DNA of 64,000 bases from Bacteroidota bacterium (GTDB lineage: Bacteria > Bacteroidota > Bacteroidia > AKYH767-A > OLB10): contig JADJPB010000014.1 in the NCBI GenBank assembly GCA_016713445.1, forward strand, positions 1 to 64,000, in the 5' to 3' direction. Position numbers and translations under genes: made by a program. The stretch's first letter is position 1, and the number at the start of each line of letters is the position of its first letter. Below, piece after piece: positions 1 to 8,484 of the stretch. The notes beneath the pieces are model-generated. The model ran no database searches. It was given only the letters and a program-made list of their open reading frames with translations, and had not been told where the DNA came from.

Positions 1-670
1 GAATATTCTTTGATACTTTCATTGTGCATGTTCATGGTCCAGTTAATAATGTCCTACTTGAATATTCAACCCACTTTATAGATGATGATAATTCTATTTC
101 TTCAGGAAATTCTAATGGTTTAGTTGAGCCTGGGAAGTGATCGAAATAGATGTCGAACTTTTAATAATTCATTTGGTGATGCACATAATGTGCAAGTTTA
201 CCTAAGTGTGAATGATCCTGATATTACAATTACAGATTTCGATAGAGGCTATGGAGATATACTAGCTGGCAATTTCGAATCTAGCCCTGATTTTGACTTT
301 GAAGTAAGTTCAAATTGCCCCGATAAAGATGTTGAATTTACACTCTAATTTTTTCTGATGAAGGATCATGGGTAGATCAATTTCTTTTGCATATATATGG
401 ATCGACTGTTGGAATTAATGAATTTCAAAAAGATAGTCTTTTAATATATCCAAATCCCATTAAATCAAATTCTGAACTTACCATTTTTAATACAACGAAG
501 ATTAAGTCGATTGCCTTGTTAAGCATAGATGGTAAAGCAATCATGGAGTTTTCGCCTAAAGAGGAAAATTCGGAAATAAAATTCCCGCTTGTAATTACAA
601 CAGGTGTTTACGTTTAAGGATAAAAACAGGTCGTGATTCATTAATCTATAGGAAATTAATTGTAGATTGA
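1..670 (+). pseudogene. C-terminal part of a T9SS-exported protein, broken by frameshifts
   Basis: Joining three reading frames gives one continuous protein tail: an Ig-like segment (NSNGLVEPG, then NNSFGDAHNVQVYL) of the kind that follows catalytic domains in gingipain-type and other exported Bacteroidota peptidases, then a type A sorting tail with the conserved SLLIYPNPI box, a central DGKAIM turn and a final RKLIVD. Frame breaks fall near 136-165, 345 and 610. The start lies outside the window, so the catalytic part is not seen and the peptidase link is only by resemblance. By family knowledge such a protein is exported across the outer membrane by T9SS and attached or released. Breaks may be contig-edge base errors or real decay. 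Confidence 0.6.
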
Positions 671-1396
671 GTTATTTGCTAAACTTTTGTTATTAGTTTG
701 ACATCATTAAATGAAAAGAACGCAATCTATTTCGGTGGCGTTCTTTTCATTTTGTAGAATTTCACTTTTCAAAATAACTTAAAATTCTACTTTTTCTATG
801 CGGTTGAATTCTAGTAATGAATTCCATTTTTGCAATCCGTAACAATTGAGCTTTTTTGAATATCAAAATAGTTAAGTATTTTTCTTTTTAGAAACCGGGT
901 ATTTCCTAGAAATTATTTTCCTTCTGTGTTTTTCCAATTAGGTTGAACATTTTTATATATACAATTACCAAAAAAAAATATACCGATCCACCCGGGGTGG
1001 TCCCCTATAGAGCTGCAAGCTTTAATTTTTTAAATTTTAAGTTGTTGAGTATTTAAACATTTGTAAATAGTACTTCCAACTTCATTGAACTTATTTGTAT
1101 ATCGGTAAAAAAGCCGAAAAATTAAATATTGTTCACCTGGATTTATCTGGTACTATTCTGGGGTTGTAATTGTAAAAATTATAAACCGAACATGTTGTTG
1201 TTTATTATTCAGCAAAAACATTTGCCCGAAATTTTTCGAGTACTAACTTCAATAATTATAGGAGGATTTTAAAACTTGTAACTTATTTTTTGAAAACCAC
1301 GTTTAAAGCTAAAAGGGCAGTCGAAATCTAGACAAACCCTATATATACGTAATTCATTGCACTAATGTTACACTAATCCAAAAATAAATAAAAATC
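671..1396. other. gene-free, AT-rich stretch
   Basis: No convincing coding frame on either strand. It holds the terminator at 709-752 and a short GC-rich inverted repeat, CCACCC-G-GGGTGG at 988-1000, that stands out in AT-rich surroundings. It probably includes the left boundary of the mobile island, but I find no copy of the tRNA-Cys 3' end here. Confidence 0.5.
709..752. terminator. bidirectional hairpin terminator
   Basis: Perfect 15-base inverted repeat (AAATGAAAAGAACGC at 709-723, its complement at 738-752) with a 14-base loop, A-rich on the left and T-rich on the right, about 40 bases after the T9SS gene stop. Confidence 0.75.
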
Positions 1397-2105
1397 ATAG
1401 GTAAAACAAGTATTGAGTGGACTGATGCCACGTGGAATCCTACAACAGGATGCAACAAAGTCAGTGCAGGCTGCAAATTCTACTATGCCGAAGTAATGTC
1501 CAAGAGACTAAAAGGGATGGGTCAGAAAAAGTACAAAGATGGATTTGCATTGATAATGCATCGAGATTCATTAGGAGACCCATACAAATGGCGTAAACCT
1601 CGAATTGTCTTTGTAAACAGTATGAGCGACCTATTTCATGAAGATGTTCCTCTATCATTCATCAAAGATGTCTTCAAAGTGATGAATGAAACACCATCAC
1701 ACTCTTATCAAGTATTAACCAAGCGTGCATCTCGCCTTGCTAGGTGAGTAAAGACTTTGGACAAGTAATATTTGGATGGGGGTCTCGGTGGAGGACGAGA
1801 AAGTCACTACTCGGATTGATTTACTTCGAGAATGTGGTGCGATGATTAAGTTTCTATCCTGTGAACCATTAATTGGTCCTCTTAGCAATTTAAATTTAAT
1901 GGGAGTCGATTGGGTGATTGTGGGTGGCGAAAGTGGTCATCAACCAAGGAAAATGAATCTTGAATGGGTAGAAGACATCCAGCAGCAATGCAAGAAAGCA
2001 AGAGTGGCGTTTTTCTTCAAGCAATGGGGTGGTCGGCAAAAGAAAAAGAATGGAAGACTCTTAAATGGAAAGGAGTATAATGAAATGCCTCCATATTCCA
2101 AGTAA
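1397..2105 (+). pseudogene. DUF5131 (phage Gp37/Gp68-type, three-Cys-motif) protein, degenerate
   Basis: The two frames join into a near full-length DUF5131 (Pfam Gp37_Gp68) protein: KTSIEWTDATWNP at the N-terminus, FVNSMSDLFHEDVPL in the middle, QVLTKR, then WMGVSVED, KFLSCEPL, DWVIVGGESG and FFFKQWGG near the end. Function is unknown; members occur on phages and mobile elements and resemble radical-SAM-like proteins with a three-cysteine motif. Three defects are visible: no ATG (the expected start reads ATA-GGT at 1397 after an in-frame TAA), one frame break near 1745-1752, and the motif reads GCKFYYAE where the family has GCKxCYAE, so the third cysteine is tyrosine. Together these suggest real decay. 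No TcmP-type partner gene is seen next to it. Confidence 0.8.
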
Positions 2106-2236
2106 ACTAATTGAGTGCTTATTTAAGCCGTCTAATTAGGCACTCAAATCTCGTATCTAAAATAGCCCAATTTTATTATTATCTCCATTGAGGTAAACAA
2201 GCCTACGCACGAGATAAACTTGGAGTTTGAAAAAAA

Positions 2237-2324
2237 ATTCTCAACCAATGAGATCTGAAATATTTAAAAAAATTCTCAAAAAAAATTCTCAAAAAATTCT
2301 CCAAAAAATTCTCAAAAAATTCTC
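2237..2324 (+). repeat. phased A-tract / ATTCTC direct repeats
   Basis: Six copies of ATTCTC, each with a run of five to eight A residues, begin at 2237, 2272, 2285, 2296, 2308 and 2319. The last five are 11-13 bases apart, close to one DNA turn, so the tract should be intrinsically curved. It ends 8 bases before the ATG at 2332. It could be a replication iteron array or a bent regulatory region. Confidence 0.65.
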
Positions 2325-2331
2325 AAAAATT

Positions 2332-3004
2332 ATGAAAAAATTAAACCATATAGAATCTGTTGACAGCCTTATATTTGCAGTATTACTTAATAGTGGAGTA
2401 ACAATAAATAATTTCCGGCTAATTGGTGAACCTTTGAAAGGGACAGCTCAGCCTTTTTCCAAAAGAATATTATTCTCTTCAGGATTGAATGAATGGATTT
2501 TTAGTAATGATAAAATGAAGTTTGATGAATGTATTCAATATTCAAAGAAAGAAATCCAAGATTTTAATGAGTTTTATTGGGTGGATAAGGAGTTGCTCAG
2601 AGTAGTAAAAAAATTGTTAAAATCCATAGGTTATAATTCTGGTTTATTTCAAGTTGTTATTATCATAATGTACTTTCGAAATTCCAGAAAGTTATTGAAG
2701 TTGCCAAATAATAATTTAAAAAGAGAACATTCTGTAGCGAGATTATTGGAGTTATTGTATAAGGAGGAAACCTGCAATAAAAATTCATTGATTATTAAAT
2801 CGAATAATTTAACGTTGTTCGAAAAGTTTGATAATGAAACTTTAAAAAGAGCTCAACGAATTATTTTTTTTTGAAAAGAATACAAGAAGGCGTTTATATG
2901 TGATTGGCGAATTAGCTGTGCTTGCGTTTGGAAAGAGTACTAAATATGTTAATGCTAATTGTATTGAAGATTTTCACTATCAAAATTTACGAAAGTATAT
3001 CTAG
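2332..3004 (+). CDS. unknown protein of the mobile island (frame break in a T9 run)
   Basis: I do not recognise this family. The likely start is the ATG at 2332 (MKKLNHIESVDSL); the frame is open further upstream, but that part only reads through the A-tract repeats. The first frame ends at 2874 inside a nine-T run; shifting one base continues sensibly as FEKNTRRRLYVIGELAVLAF to a TAG at 3002-3004, giving about 223 residues. The protein is Lys/Asn-rich, soluble, without signal peptide or clear membrane segment. Its position between DUF5131 and recombinase remnants, directly behind curved DNA, would suit an element-borne regulator or replication protein, but that is only context. Confidence 0.45.
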
Positions 3005-3090
3005 AATTCTAATTTATATTTTATAATTGGTTGTAAGTTGCATGATTTTATAATTAACGTTTACTACCAAAATTATTTTCTTTTGGTCTG

Positions 3091-3098
3091 TACTTTTG
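3091..3098 (+). promoter_or_regulatory. -7 promoter box (TAnnTTTG)
   Basis: TACTTTTG matches the Bacteroidota -7 consensus exactly and lies 14 bases before the ATG at 3113. No good TTG box is seen at the usual 19-base spacing. Confidence 0.4.
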
Positions 3099-3112
3099 TA
3101 AAAAATAAAATT

Positions 3113-3457
3113 ATGCAGGACGAAAACAAAAACAAAGGTGGTAGAATCGCAAAGAAAAATTCAGAATACTACGGAAAACAAACATTAAGAGACTCCAATA
3201 CTAGGTTGGCAAAATTAGAGTTCGGCAGTCTTGCGGTTGATTGCATACAAGCAGCAACAGAGAGAATTGCTCAATCGGATTTTTTTCTTTTCGCTCTGAG
3301 TAAAGTGAATCTTAAGAGAATTGCAACAGAGGATAATATTCCAAGTGAAGATTTCATTAAAGTCATCGAGTATTGTGTAAATGAGCTGGAAATGTTCGAT
3401 AGCGTTTTATTTGCAAATGGATTTCTTTTTTTCAGTGGAATTTGTTCGAAATTTTGA
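3113..3457 (+). CDS. small protein, faintly like the Lin1244/Lin1753 N-terminal domain
   Basis: Start at ATG 3113 (MQDENKNKGG), placed after the -7 box at 3091. About 114 residues before a stop that directly follows a T-rich run, where another frame (VEFVRNFERAEL) may be the true continuation. The pattern of an N-terminal LRDSNTRLAKLEF, then KRIATEDNIPSEDFIKVIEY and a terminal FANGFLFFS resembles the Lin1244/Lin1753-like (DUF4373) domain found at the start of phage and plasmid replication proteins, but the match is by eye and weak. Neighbours are all mobile-island genes, which fits. It could also be an unrelated hypothetical. Confidence 0.4.
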   Translation: MQDENKNKGGRIAKKNSEYYGKQTLRDSNTRLAKLEFGSLAVDCIQAATERIAQSDFFLFALSKVNLKRIATEDNIPSEDFIKVIEYCVNELEMFDSVLFANGFLFFSGICSKF

Positions 3458-3487
3458 GAGGGCAGAGCTTATTTAGGCATCGAAAAT

Positions 3488-3713
3488 ATGGCATTGGCCA
3501 CATACTTAATTCGGCTTAACTTTTATCGTGCAGGACATCCTCCATTAACGGCAGAAGATCAATTGGAAATAATTGCATGTGGAGGTGGAGCTACTAACTT
3601 AAATTCCTTAAAAGGGAAGTACAAATTCAATAAATGAAAATGTTGGAACCGGAATTATTCCTAATCCAAATGTAATAAAAGATATGACCGAGGATGACGA
3701 ATTGCCATTTTGA
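3488..3713 (+). pseudogene. short island protein with an SSB-like acidic tail, frame-broken
   Basis: ATG 3488 opens MALATYLIRLNFYRAGHP; near 3615-3625 a one-base shift leads into NSINENVGTGIIPNPN and a C-terminus of TEDDELPF followed by TGA. An acidic stretch ending in Asp/Glu-Leu/Ile-Pro-Phe is the partner-binding tip of single-stranded DNA-binding proteins and of phage proteins that dock to the same partners. The body does not look like the OB fold of SSB to me, so only the tail is diagnostic. The frame break could be base error or decay. Confidence 0.4.
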
Positions 3714-3780
3714 AAACCAAGTAAATGAAAATAGGTCTGCAGGGTATATCGTATACAAGGTGAAACTATCACCTACGTAT

Positions 3781-5049
3781 ATGACCATTGTTCAGGCCAA
3801 GCGACAAGCCACCGTTTCATTTTATCCAAACATTCAAAAAGGGAAAGGTGAGTTATTCTACCTATATGCTAGAATAATTTATATGAGAAGAAAGGCGGAA
3901 TTCTCATTGGGGTGTTGATTTCTTTGGATGAGTGGGATCTAGGTAAAGGGACAATTAATTAATAAAAAGAAAAATATGAATACACATAAACAAATGAATA
4001 AGTTCGAGTCAGAAGTATTTGCTATTCTCGAGGATAGAATAGCTAGAAATCTACCTGTTTCAACCAGAGATTATTAAACGAATTAAGAATGGAGATATGG
4101 CACTTGATTCACCAGAAGGGAGCTATTTACATGTTGATTCCATTTGTTGAATCCCAGATTATTAATCTGGAAAAAAACAAGTCAGAATACTCTCACCAAA
4201 CTGTTGGTCATTATAAAACACTTAAAGGGCACATAATAGAAAATGTTGCAAATTGGAGGAGTTTCCGATATTCCAATTCATACATTAGATTCTGCATTTA
4301 TTCAAAATTTTGATGAACATCTTTTAACATGGATTAACCCCAAGCTTGGACGTGCTATGAATCGAAACAGTGCGAACAAAAACCATAGCAAATTTAAGGC
4401 TATTCTATCTATTGCAATGCGAAAAAAGTTGATTAATTCGCATCCTTATGAAAGTTTTAAGTTGAAGAGAATTAAGCCACATTCAGATTTCTTGATAGAC
4501 CAAGAAATCATGAAAATTACTTCGTTTCGCTTTGATAATTTATCATTAGAAATTACACGTGATTACCTGCTCTTCTCTTTATGGGCTGGTGGACTTCGAA
4601 TGTCAGATTTAAAGGAGCTTAAGACTCATAATATTTTTGAAGAAGATGGATTCTATTTCCTCCATATAGCAGGACAAGAGAAAACTGAAAACAGTGTCCA
4701 TACTCCATTACTTCCGTGTGCTGTTGCAATTTATAAGAAGTATAAGAAATATCAGGATGAAACTGGCTTTATACTTCCTCGATTGACACAGCAAAAACTA
4801 AATGAATATTTGAAAACCGTGGGAGACCTTGCCGGTGTGCACAAAAAGATGACGCATAAAATAGCACGTCACAGTTTTGGAACTTCAATCTGCTCAAGAA
4901 ACGGTGTTCCTCGCCATATTACTGCTACTTGGATGGGTCATGTTGTTCAAAAGCGTACTACGGATATTTATGCACAGGTAACTAGAGAGGAAGCCTTGTT
5001 TTGGTTGCGCAAGTTGTATGTAATTTACAACAGACCTGAATTTGTTTAA
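3781..5049 (+). pseudogene. tyrosine recombinase (phage-integrase family), multiply frameshifted
   Basis: Pieces in several frames align to a Bacteroidota-type integrase: arm-binding N-terminus (QATVSFYPNIQKGKGE, KAEFSLG, SLDEWDLGKGTIN), a SAM-like core-binding part (SHQTVGHYKTLKGHI), then an intact catalytic half from about 4250 to the TAA at 5049. Visible catalytic elements are box I AGGLRMSDL (Arg), box II THKIARHSFGT (Arg-His), TWMGH (His) and DIYAQV (Tyr nucleophile). The first box II histidine sits one residue further from Arg than the usual HxxR. Breaks lie near 3915, 3957, 4070, 4125 and 4250. It presumably once integrated the island at the tRNA-Cys gene; with this many breaks it is likely inactive unless the breaks are base errors. 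Confidence 0.8.
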
Positions 5050-5073
5050 ACTTTAATCAACAAAAAACACAGT

Positions 5074-5454
5074 ATGAGCCGATGCTATCATTTATGGAAT
5101 CCAATTCAATTGGATATCATAATTAAAAATACAGATTTGTCGCCAATATTTTTACCTAAAGGTTACAATTGTATCTGTTTGTTCGATAATAATAACAATC
5201 AATGCTTAATCAATGAGTCAGTTGTTTATGCATGTAATATAGATATCAGAACGATTACTGTTATAAATCTTAATTTTCGTGGTAGATCAAGTGAGTTAGA
5301 TATCTTGATGGAATTACACACCAAGTGGGGAATATTATTTTATGATGATACACTTGCAGAATGTTGTTTTCATGAATCTAGGTCAATAAATATAAATGAC
5401 ATCACGGAATGGATGGCAGATTATATGGGTATCGAATTGCAAAATGATGAATAA
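5074..5454 (+). CDS. hypothetical protein next to the integrase
   Basis: Intact 126-residue frame (MSRCYHLWNPIQLDIII) starting 24 bases after the integrase stop. No family recognised. No signal peptide or membrane segment; five cysteines, an NNNNQ stretch and an acidic C-terminus. Small genes between an integrase and its attachment site are common cargo or excision-control genes, but nothing in the sequence shows such a role. It is the only undamaged gene of the island, so it may be the one still under selection. Confidence 0.5.
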   Translation: MSRCYHLWNPIQLDIIIKNTDLSPIFLPKGYNCICLFDNNNNQCLINESVVYACNIDIRTITVINLNFRGRSSELDILMELHTKWGILFYDDTLAECCFHESRSININDITEWMADYMGIELQNDE

Positions 5455-5526
5455 TTGGAACAACTAGGTTACCACATTTTATTTTGATGGGCTCAATAAA
5501 ATATGGTCATAAACGAGTACACTAAT

Positions 5527-5538
5527 CACTTATAAGTG
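5527..5538. repeat. 12-base palindrome near the putative attachment region
   Basis: CACTTATAAGTG, a perfect palindrome between the last island gene and the AGGTGAAACA repeats; a possible binding site for integrase or its accessory factors. Confidence 0.3.
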
Positions 5539-5578
5539 TCATTTTTGGATTCATTTTCCATAAAGATCGAACTATAAT

Positions 5579-5623
5579 AAAGGTGAAACATTTTACTCTG
5601 TAGGTGAAACAAAAGGTGAAACA
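5579..5623 (+). repeat. three AGGTGAAACA direct repeats, candidate integrase arm sites
   Basis: Identical decamers at 5581-5590, 5602-5611 and 5614-5623 (21 and 12 bases apart), two of them extended to AAAGGTGAAACA. They lie between the integrase gene pair and the 3' end of tRNA-Cys, where arm-type sites of tyrosine integrases are expected. Alternative: a chance low-complexity run. Confidence 0.45.
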
Positions 5624-5667
5624 AATGGGGTTATTTTATAAAAATCATCGAAAAGTACAAAATGAAG

Positions 5668-5699
5668 AAAGCCTGCTAATCAAGAAGATAGCAGGCTTT
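5668..5699. terminator. bidirectional terminator downstream of tRNA-Cys
   Basis: Perfect 11-base inverted repeat, AAAGCCTGCTA at 5668-5678 and TAGCAGGCTTT at 5689-5699, 10-base loop. On the minus strand it lies 23 bases after the tRNA 3' end. Confidence 0.7.
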
Positions 5700-5721
5700 A
5701 CTTTGGGGATATACCCTTCCG

Positions 5722-5792
5722 AGGTCGCGAGCAGATTCGAACTGCTGTACAAGGTTTTGCAGACCTCTGCCTAACCGCTCGGCCACGCGACC
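5722..5792 (-). tRNA. tRNA-Cys (GCA)
   Basis: The reverse strand folds as a complete tRNA of 71 bases: acceptor stem GGTCGCG / CGCGACC, D arm with the AGCGGTTA loop, anticodon loop CTGCAAA giving GCA, T loop TTCGAAT, and discriminator T, typical of cysteine tRNAs. The CCA end is not encoded. Its 3' end faces the mobile island, the usual arrangement for tRNA-targeting integrases. Confidence 0.95.
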
Positions 5793-5805
5793 AATTGAGC
5801 GGGTG

Positions 5806-5813
5806 CAAACATA
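5806..5813 (-). promoter_or_regulatory. -7 promoter box of tRNA-Cys
   Basis: On the minus strand this reads TATGTTTG, an exact TAnnTTTG box, 13 bases before the tRNA 5' end. Confidence 0.5.
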
Positions 5814-5994
5814 GTGAATTATGTTTTTTCCAGCCCTATGATTTGGATTCTTTCTGCTAAACGAAGTGTTGTACTTTTGGTTGCACTTGAGTATCAAATT
5901 TCTGCACTTTAACCTAATAATTGTCAGAAAATGATGATTTTTAAAGGAATACACAAAAGTTTGTTGTATTTTAGCTACTCAAATATTTTAGGTT

Positions 5995-6353
5995 ATGAAG
6001 AACAAAGCCATTGCAGGTTACCATATGCTGATGATACTTTCCGCTGTCGATGAACAGTTTAACCGGAAGGAAGATTTGGTGATCCGCGATTATATTATTG
6101 AGAATTTTCCGCCTAAAACGAATTTGGATGCCGAAATGGAGATTTTAAGTCGAATGGATGCTTCCGATTACCCGATCCATTTTAATAATGCAATGAATGA
6201 TTTTTATATGGATTCTAATGCTGATGAACGTTCCCATTTATCGATTTTGATTAGCAAAGCTGGTGGTCGCCGATAAGACCATCACCCCTAAAGAGAATCT
6301 TTACCTGAAATGAACTTTACCACGCCTGGGAAGAAAATTATCATTCTTCGTAA
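5995..6353 (+). CDS. TerB-like protein, two frame breaks
   Basis: Start ATG 5995 (MKNKAIAGYHMLMILSAVDE). The sequence resembles TerB-family (tellurite-resistance TerB-like) helical proteins: AGYHMLMILSAVD, then RDYIIENFPP. The first frame stops at 6276, but shifting one base gives LVVADKTITPKENLYL, and a second shift gives NELYHAWEENYHSS to a TAA at 6351-6353; these are the expected last two helices. Full length is about 119 residues. TerB folds are acidic helical bundles linked to metal or membrane stress; the specific role here is unknown. I read both breaks as base errors, since the continuation is so well conserved. Confidence 0.6.
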
Positions 6354-6372
6354 TAATTTTAAATTCAATTTT

Positions 6373-6499
6373 TCTAGCTTCTAGCTTCTAGCTTTCAGCT
6401 TCTAGCCTAGCTGCTAGCTTTTACTCCTAGCTTCCAGCTTCTGCTTCTAGCTTTTGATTTTTAGCTTTTAGCTAGCTTCTAGCTTCCATCTTCTAGCTG
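6373..6499. repeat. degenerate heptamer tandem repeat (TAGCTTC)n
   Basis: About 127 bases built from TAGCTTC-type units with variants (CAGCTTC, TAGCTTT, TAGCCTAGC), between the TerB-like gene and the terminator of the next, opposite gene. No coding content. A slipped-strand repeat. Confidence 0.75.
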
Positions 6500-6538
6500 A
6501 AAAAAAAGAAACCCCGAATTTTTTGCGTCCGAGGTTCC
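6500..6538 (-). terminator. terminator of gcdH
   Basis: Minus strand: GGAACCTCG, a 13-base loop, CGGGGTTTC, then a T-run. One G-T pair in the stem. It lies about 50 bases past the gcdH stop. Confidence 0.7.
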
Positions 6539-6589
6539 TATTATTATTTGAATTTTATTTTACTTTCCTACCATCTGCAGGAATGAATT

Positions 6590-7770
6590 TTAATTGAAAG
6601 CATTGAATCCAGTTACATCCATACCCGTAATTAATAAATGGATATCATGCGTTCCTTCATAAGTAATTACACTTTCTAAATTCATCATGTGACGCATAAT
6701 CGGATATTCACCGCTGATGCCCATACCTCCTAACATTTGACGCGCTTCACGTGCAATTTGTAATGCCATGTTCACATTGTTGCGCTTTGCCATGGAGATT
6801 TGTCCGGGAGTTGCACGGTTCTCTTTTCAAAACACCTAAACGCCATGTCAATAATTGCGCCTTGGTGATTTCAGTAATCATCTCCGCTAATTTTTTCTGT
6901 TGTTAACTGGAATGCACCAATGGGTTTTCCAAATTGAATGCGCCTCCTGAGAATAACGAAGAGCGGTATCGTAGCAATCCATCGCAGCACTAATCGCTCC
7001 CCATGCAATACCATAGCGAGCAGAATTTAAACATCCCAACGGACCTTTTAATCCTTTTACATTTGGAAAAATATTTGACTTGGGAACTTTTACATTATCG
7101 AAAACTAATTCGCCCGTCGCACTTGCACGCAATGACCATTTATTATGCGTTTCAGGAGTAGAAAATCCTTCCATGCCACGCTCAACCACCATTCCGCGAA
7201 TATTACCTTCTTCGTCTTTTCCCCATACTACGGCGATGTCGGCGAAAGGAGCATTGCTGATCCACATCTTTGCACCATTCAGAATATAATGATCGCCTGC
7301 ATCTTTGATGTTCGTTAACATGCCCGATGGATTGGATCCATGATTTGGCCTCTGTTAATCCAAAGCAACCCATCATTTCTCCAGTAGCAAGCTTCGGTAA
7401 ATATTTTTTACGCTGCTCTTCTGATCCATACGTGTAAATGGGATACATCACGAGTGAACTTTGTACAGAAGCCGTAGATCTCACACCCGAATCGCCACGC
7501 TCAATTTCTTGCATGATGAGTCCGTAAGAGATTTGATCCATGCCACCGCCGCCGTATTCTGCAGGGATGTACGGACCGAAAGCACCAATACCTGCCAATC
7601 CTTTTATAATTTGTGTGGGGAACTCAGCACGCTGAGCGTAATCTTCAATGATAGGCGATACATCGCGCTTTACCCACTCACGAACCGAGTCACGTACGAG
7701 ACGATGTTCTTCAGTTAAGTAGCTCATCCATGAGGTAATAATCATGGCCTTGGAAACGATCTTTTGACAT
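6590..7770 (-). CDS. gcdH: glutaryl-CoA dehydrogenase-type acyl-CoA dehydrogenase (frame-broken)
   Basis: FAD enzyme converting glutaryl-CoA to crotonyl-CoA and CO2 in lysine/tryptophan breakdown. Joined frames give about 390 residues matching the family end to end: start MSKDRFQGHDYYLMDELL at 7770, then SPIIEDYAQRAEFP, FGPYIPAEYGG, GDSGVRSTASVQSSL, GCFGLTEA, AKMWISNAPFADIAV, THNKWSLRASATGELVFD, SARYGIAWGA, REARQMLGGMGISGEY and the catalytic-Glu box ITYEGTHDIH. Single-base breaks lie near 7697, 7337, 6947, 6895-6910 and 6825, at least two in A-runs (for example AAATCAT where AATCAT is needed). So many breaks with intact conserved blocks fit consensus errors. It stands alone with its own terminator. 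Confidence 0.85.
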
Positions 7771-7925
7771 AATACAGTTTTGCTTTTCCCCTTTTGATGG
7801 GATTCTTGTTGGGTCGCAAAAATAATAAAAACGAAGCTTAGAAAGAGGTCAAAGCTTCTGCAGTATTGATTATCTGAGGAATGTGGTTTTTAGAACGTTC
7901 GTTTTAAATCGGGTTTTATGAAAAG

Positions 7926-7945
7926 AAAGGCCTTACGGGGCCTTT
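7926..7945 (-). terminator. terminator of the first small secreted paralogue
   Basis: AAAGGCC, a six-base loop TTACGG, GGCCTTT; on the minus strand followed by CTTTTC. The same stem and loop recur at 8460-8475. Confidence 0.65.
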
Positions 7946-7959
7946 GAAAAGGGTACTGT

Positions 7960-8379
7960 TTACTCCATTAAACAAGTAATCGTTATATAATCATCCGAAA
8001 TTTGTATTGGATAATTTCCAGATTTTAATTCAACTCCGTAAGCAAATCCGAGTTTTCTGCTTACCTCGGTAGGTAGAGTGATTCCTGCTGGAATGGGAAA
8101 TTGTGTGAGTCTTAGTAATTCTCGTTCTATGTCTTCATGAATAGTAGACCTGATTAAATGAAATTGTATGTTGGCGCGTTCTGAAGTGATTGCTGCTTCT
8201 ACGGTGCGGAAATTAAAATTAGGAGGTACAAAACATAATCCAAATCCACCTTCACAATTGCTAGCGTATGAGGCAATGTCAAAATGGAATGTCCATGTGA
8301 ATTTGAATCGTTCTGATTGTGCAGAACAAATTTGAATGCTGAAGATAAGGTAGAGTGAAAGTAGAATGATTTTTTTCAT
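7960..8379 (-). CDS. small secreted protein, paralogue A
   Basis: 139 residues with a clear signal peptide (MKKIILLSLYLIFSIQICSA, cleavage before QS). The mature part has a Cys pair in NCEGGFGLC, the segment RANIQFHLIRSTIHEDIE, PTEVSRKLGF and an end SDDYITITCLME. It is clearly related to the genes at 8485 and 9649, all on the same strand. I recognise no described family; the compact, Cys-containing mature domain suggests a periplasmic or surface protein. Its private terminator follows 15 bases after the stop. Confidence 0.6.
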   Translation of the reverse strand: MKKIILLSLYLIFSIQICSAQSERFKFTWTFHFDIASYASNCEGGFGLCFVPPNFNFRTVEAAITSERANIQFHLIRSTIHEDIERELLRLTQFPIPAGITLPTEVSRKLGFAYGVELKSGNYPIQISDDYITITCLME

Positions 8380-8459
8380 GATTATTTGTTTTAAGAATGA
8401 TTTGGCAAATAGTTTTCTAAAAAGGATTTTTAAATTTTGCTGAATTGATTTTTACAAAA

Positions 8460-8475
8460 AGGCCTTACGGGGCCT
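8460..8475 (-). terminator. terminator of the second small secreted paralogue
   Basis: AGGCC-TTACGG-GGCCT, on the minus strand followed by TTTTTG; same stem and loop as 7926-7945, showing that the gene and its terminator were duplicated together. Confidence 0.6.
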
Positions 8476-8484
8476 GAGTGCAAT

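Noticed and set aside
988..1000. GC-rich inverted repeat CCACCC-G-GGGTGG as a transposon end
   Set aside because: No second copy in inverted orientation and no transposase within reach.
5676..5954. A 92-residue minus-strand frame overlapping the tRNA
   Set aside because: It reads through the tRNA-Cys gene and its terminator; the tRNA explains the sequence.
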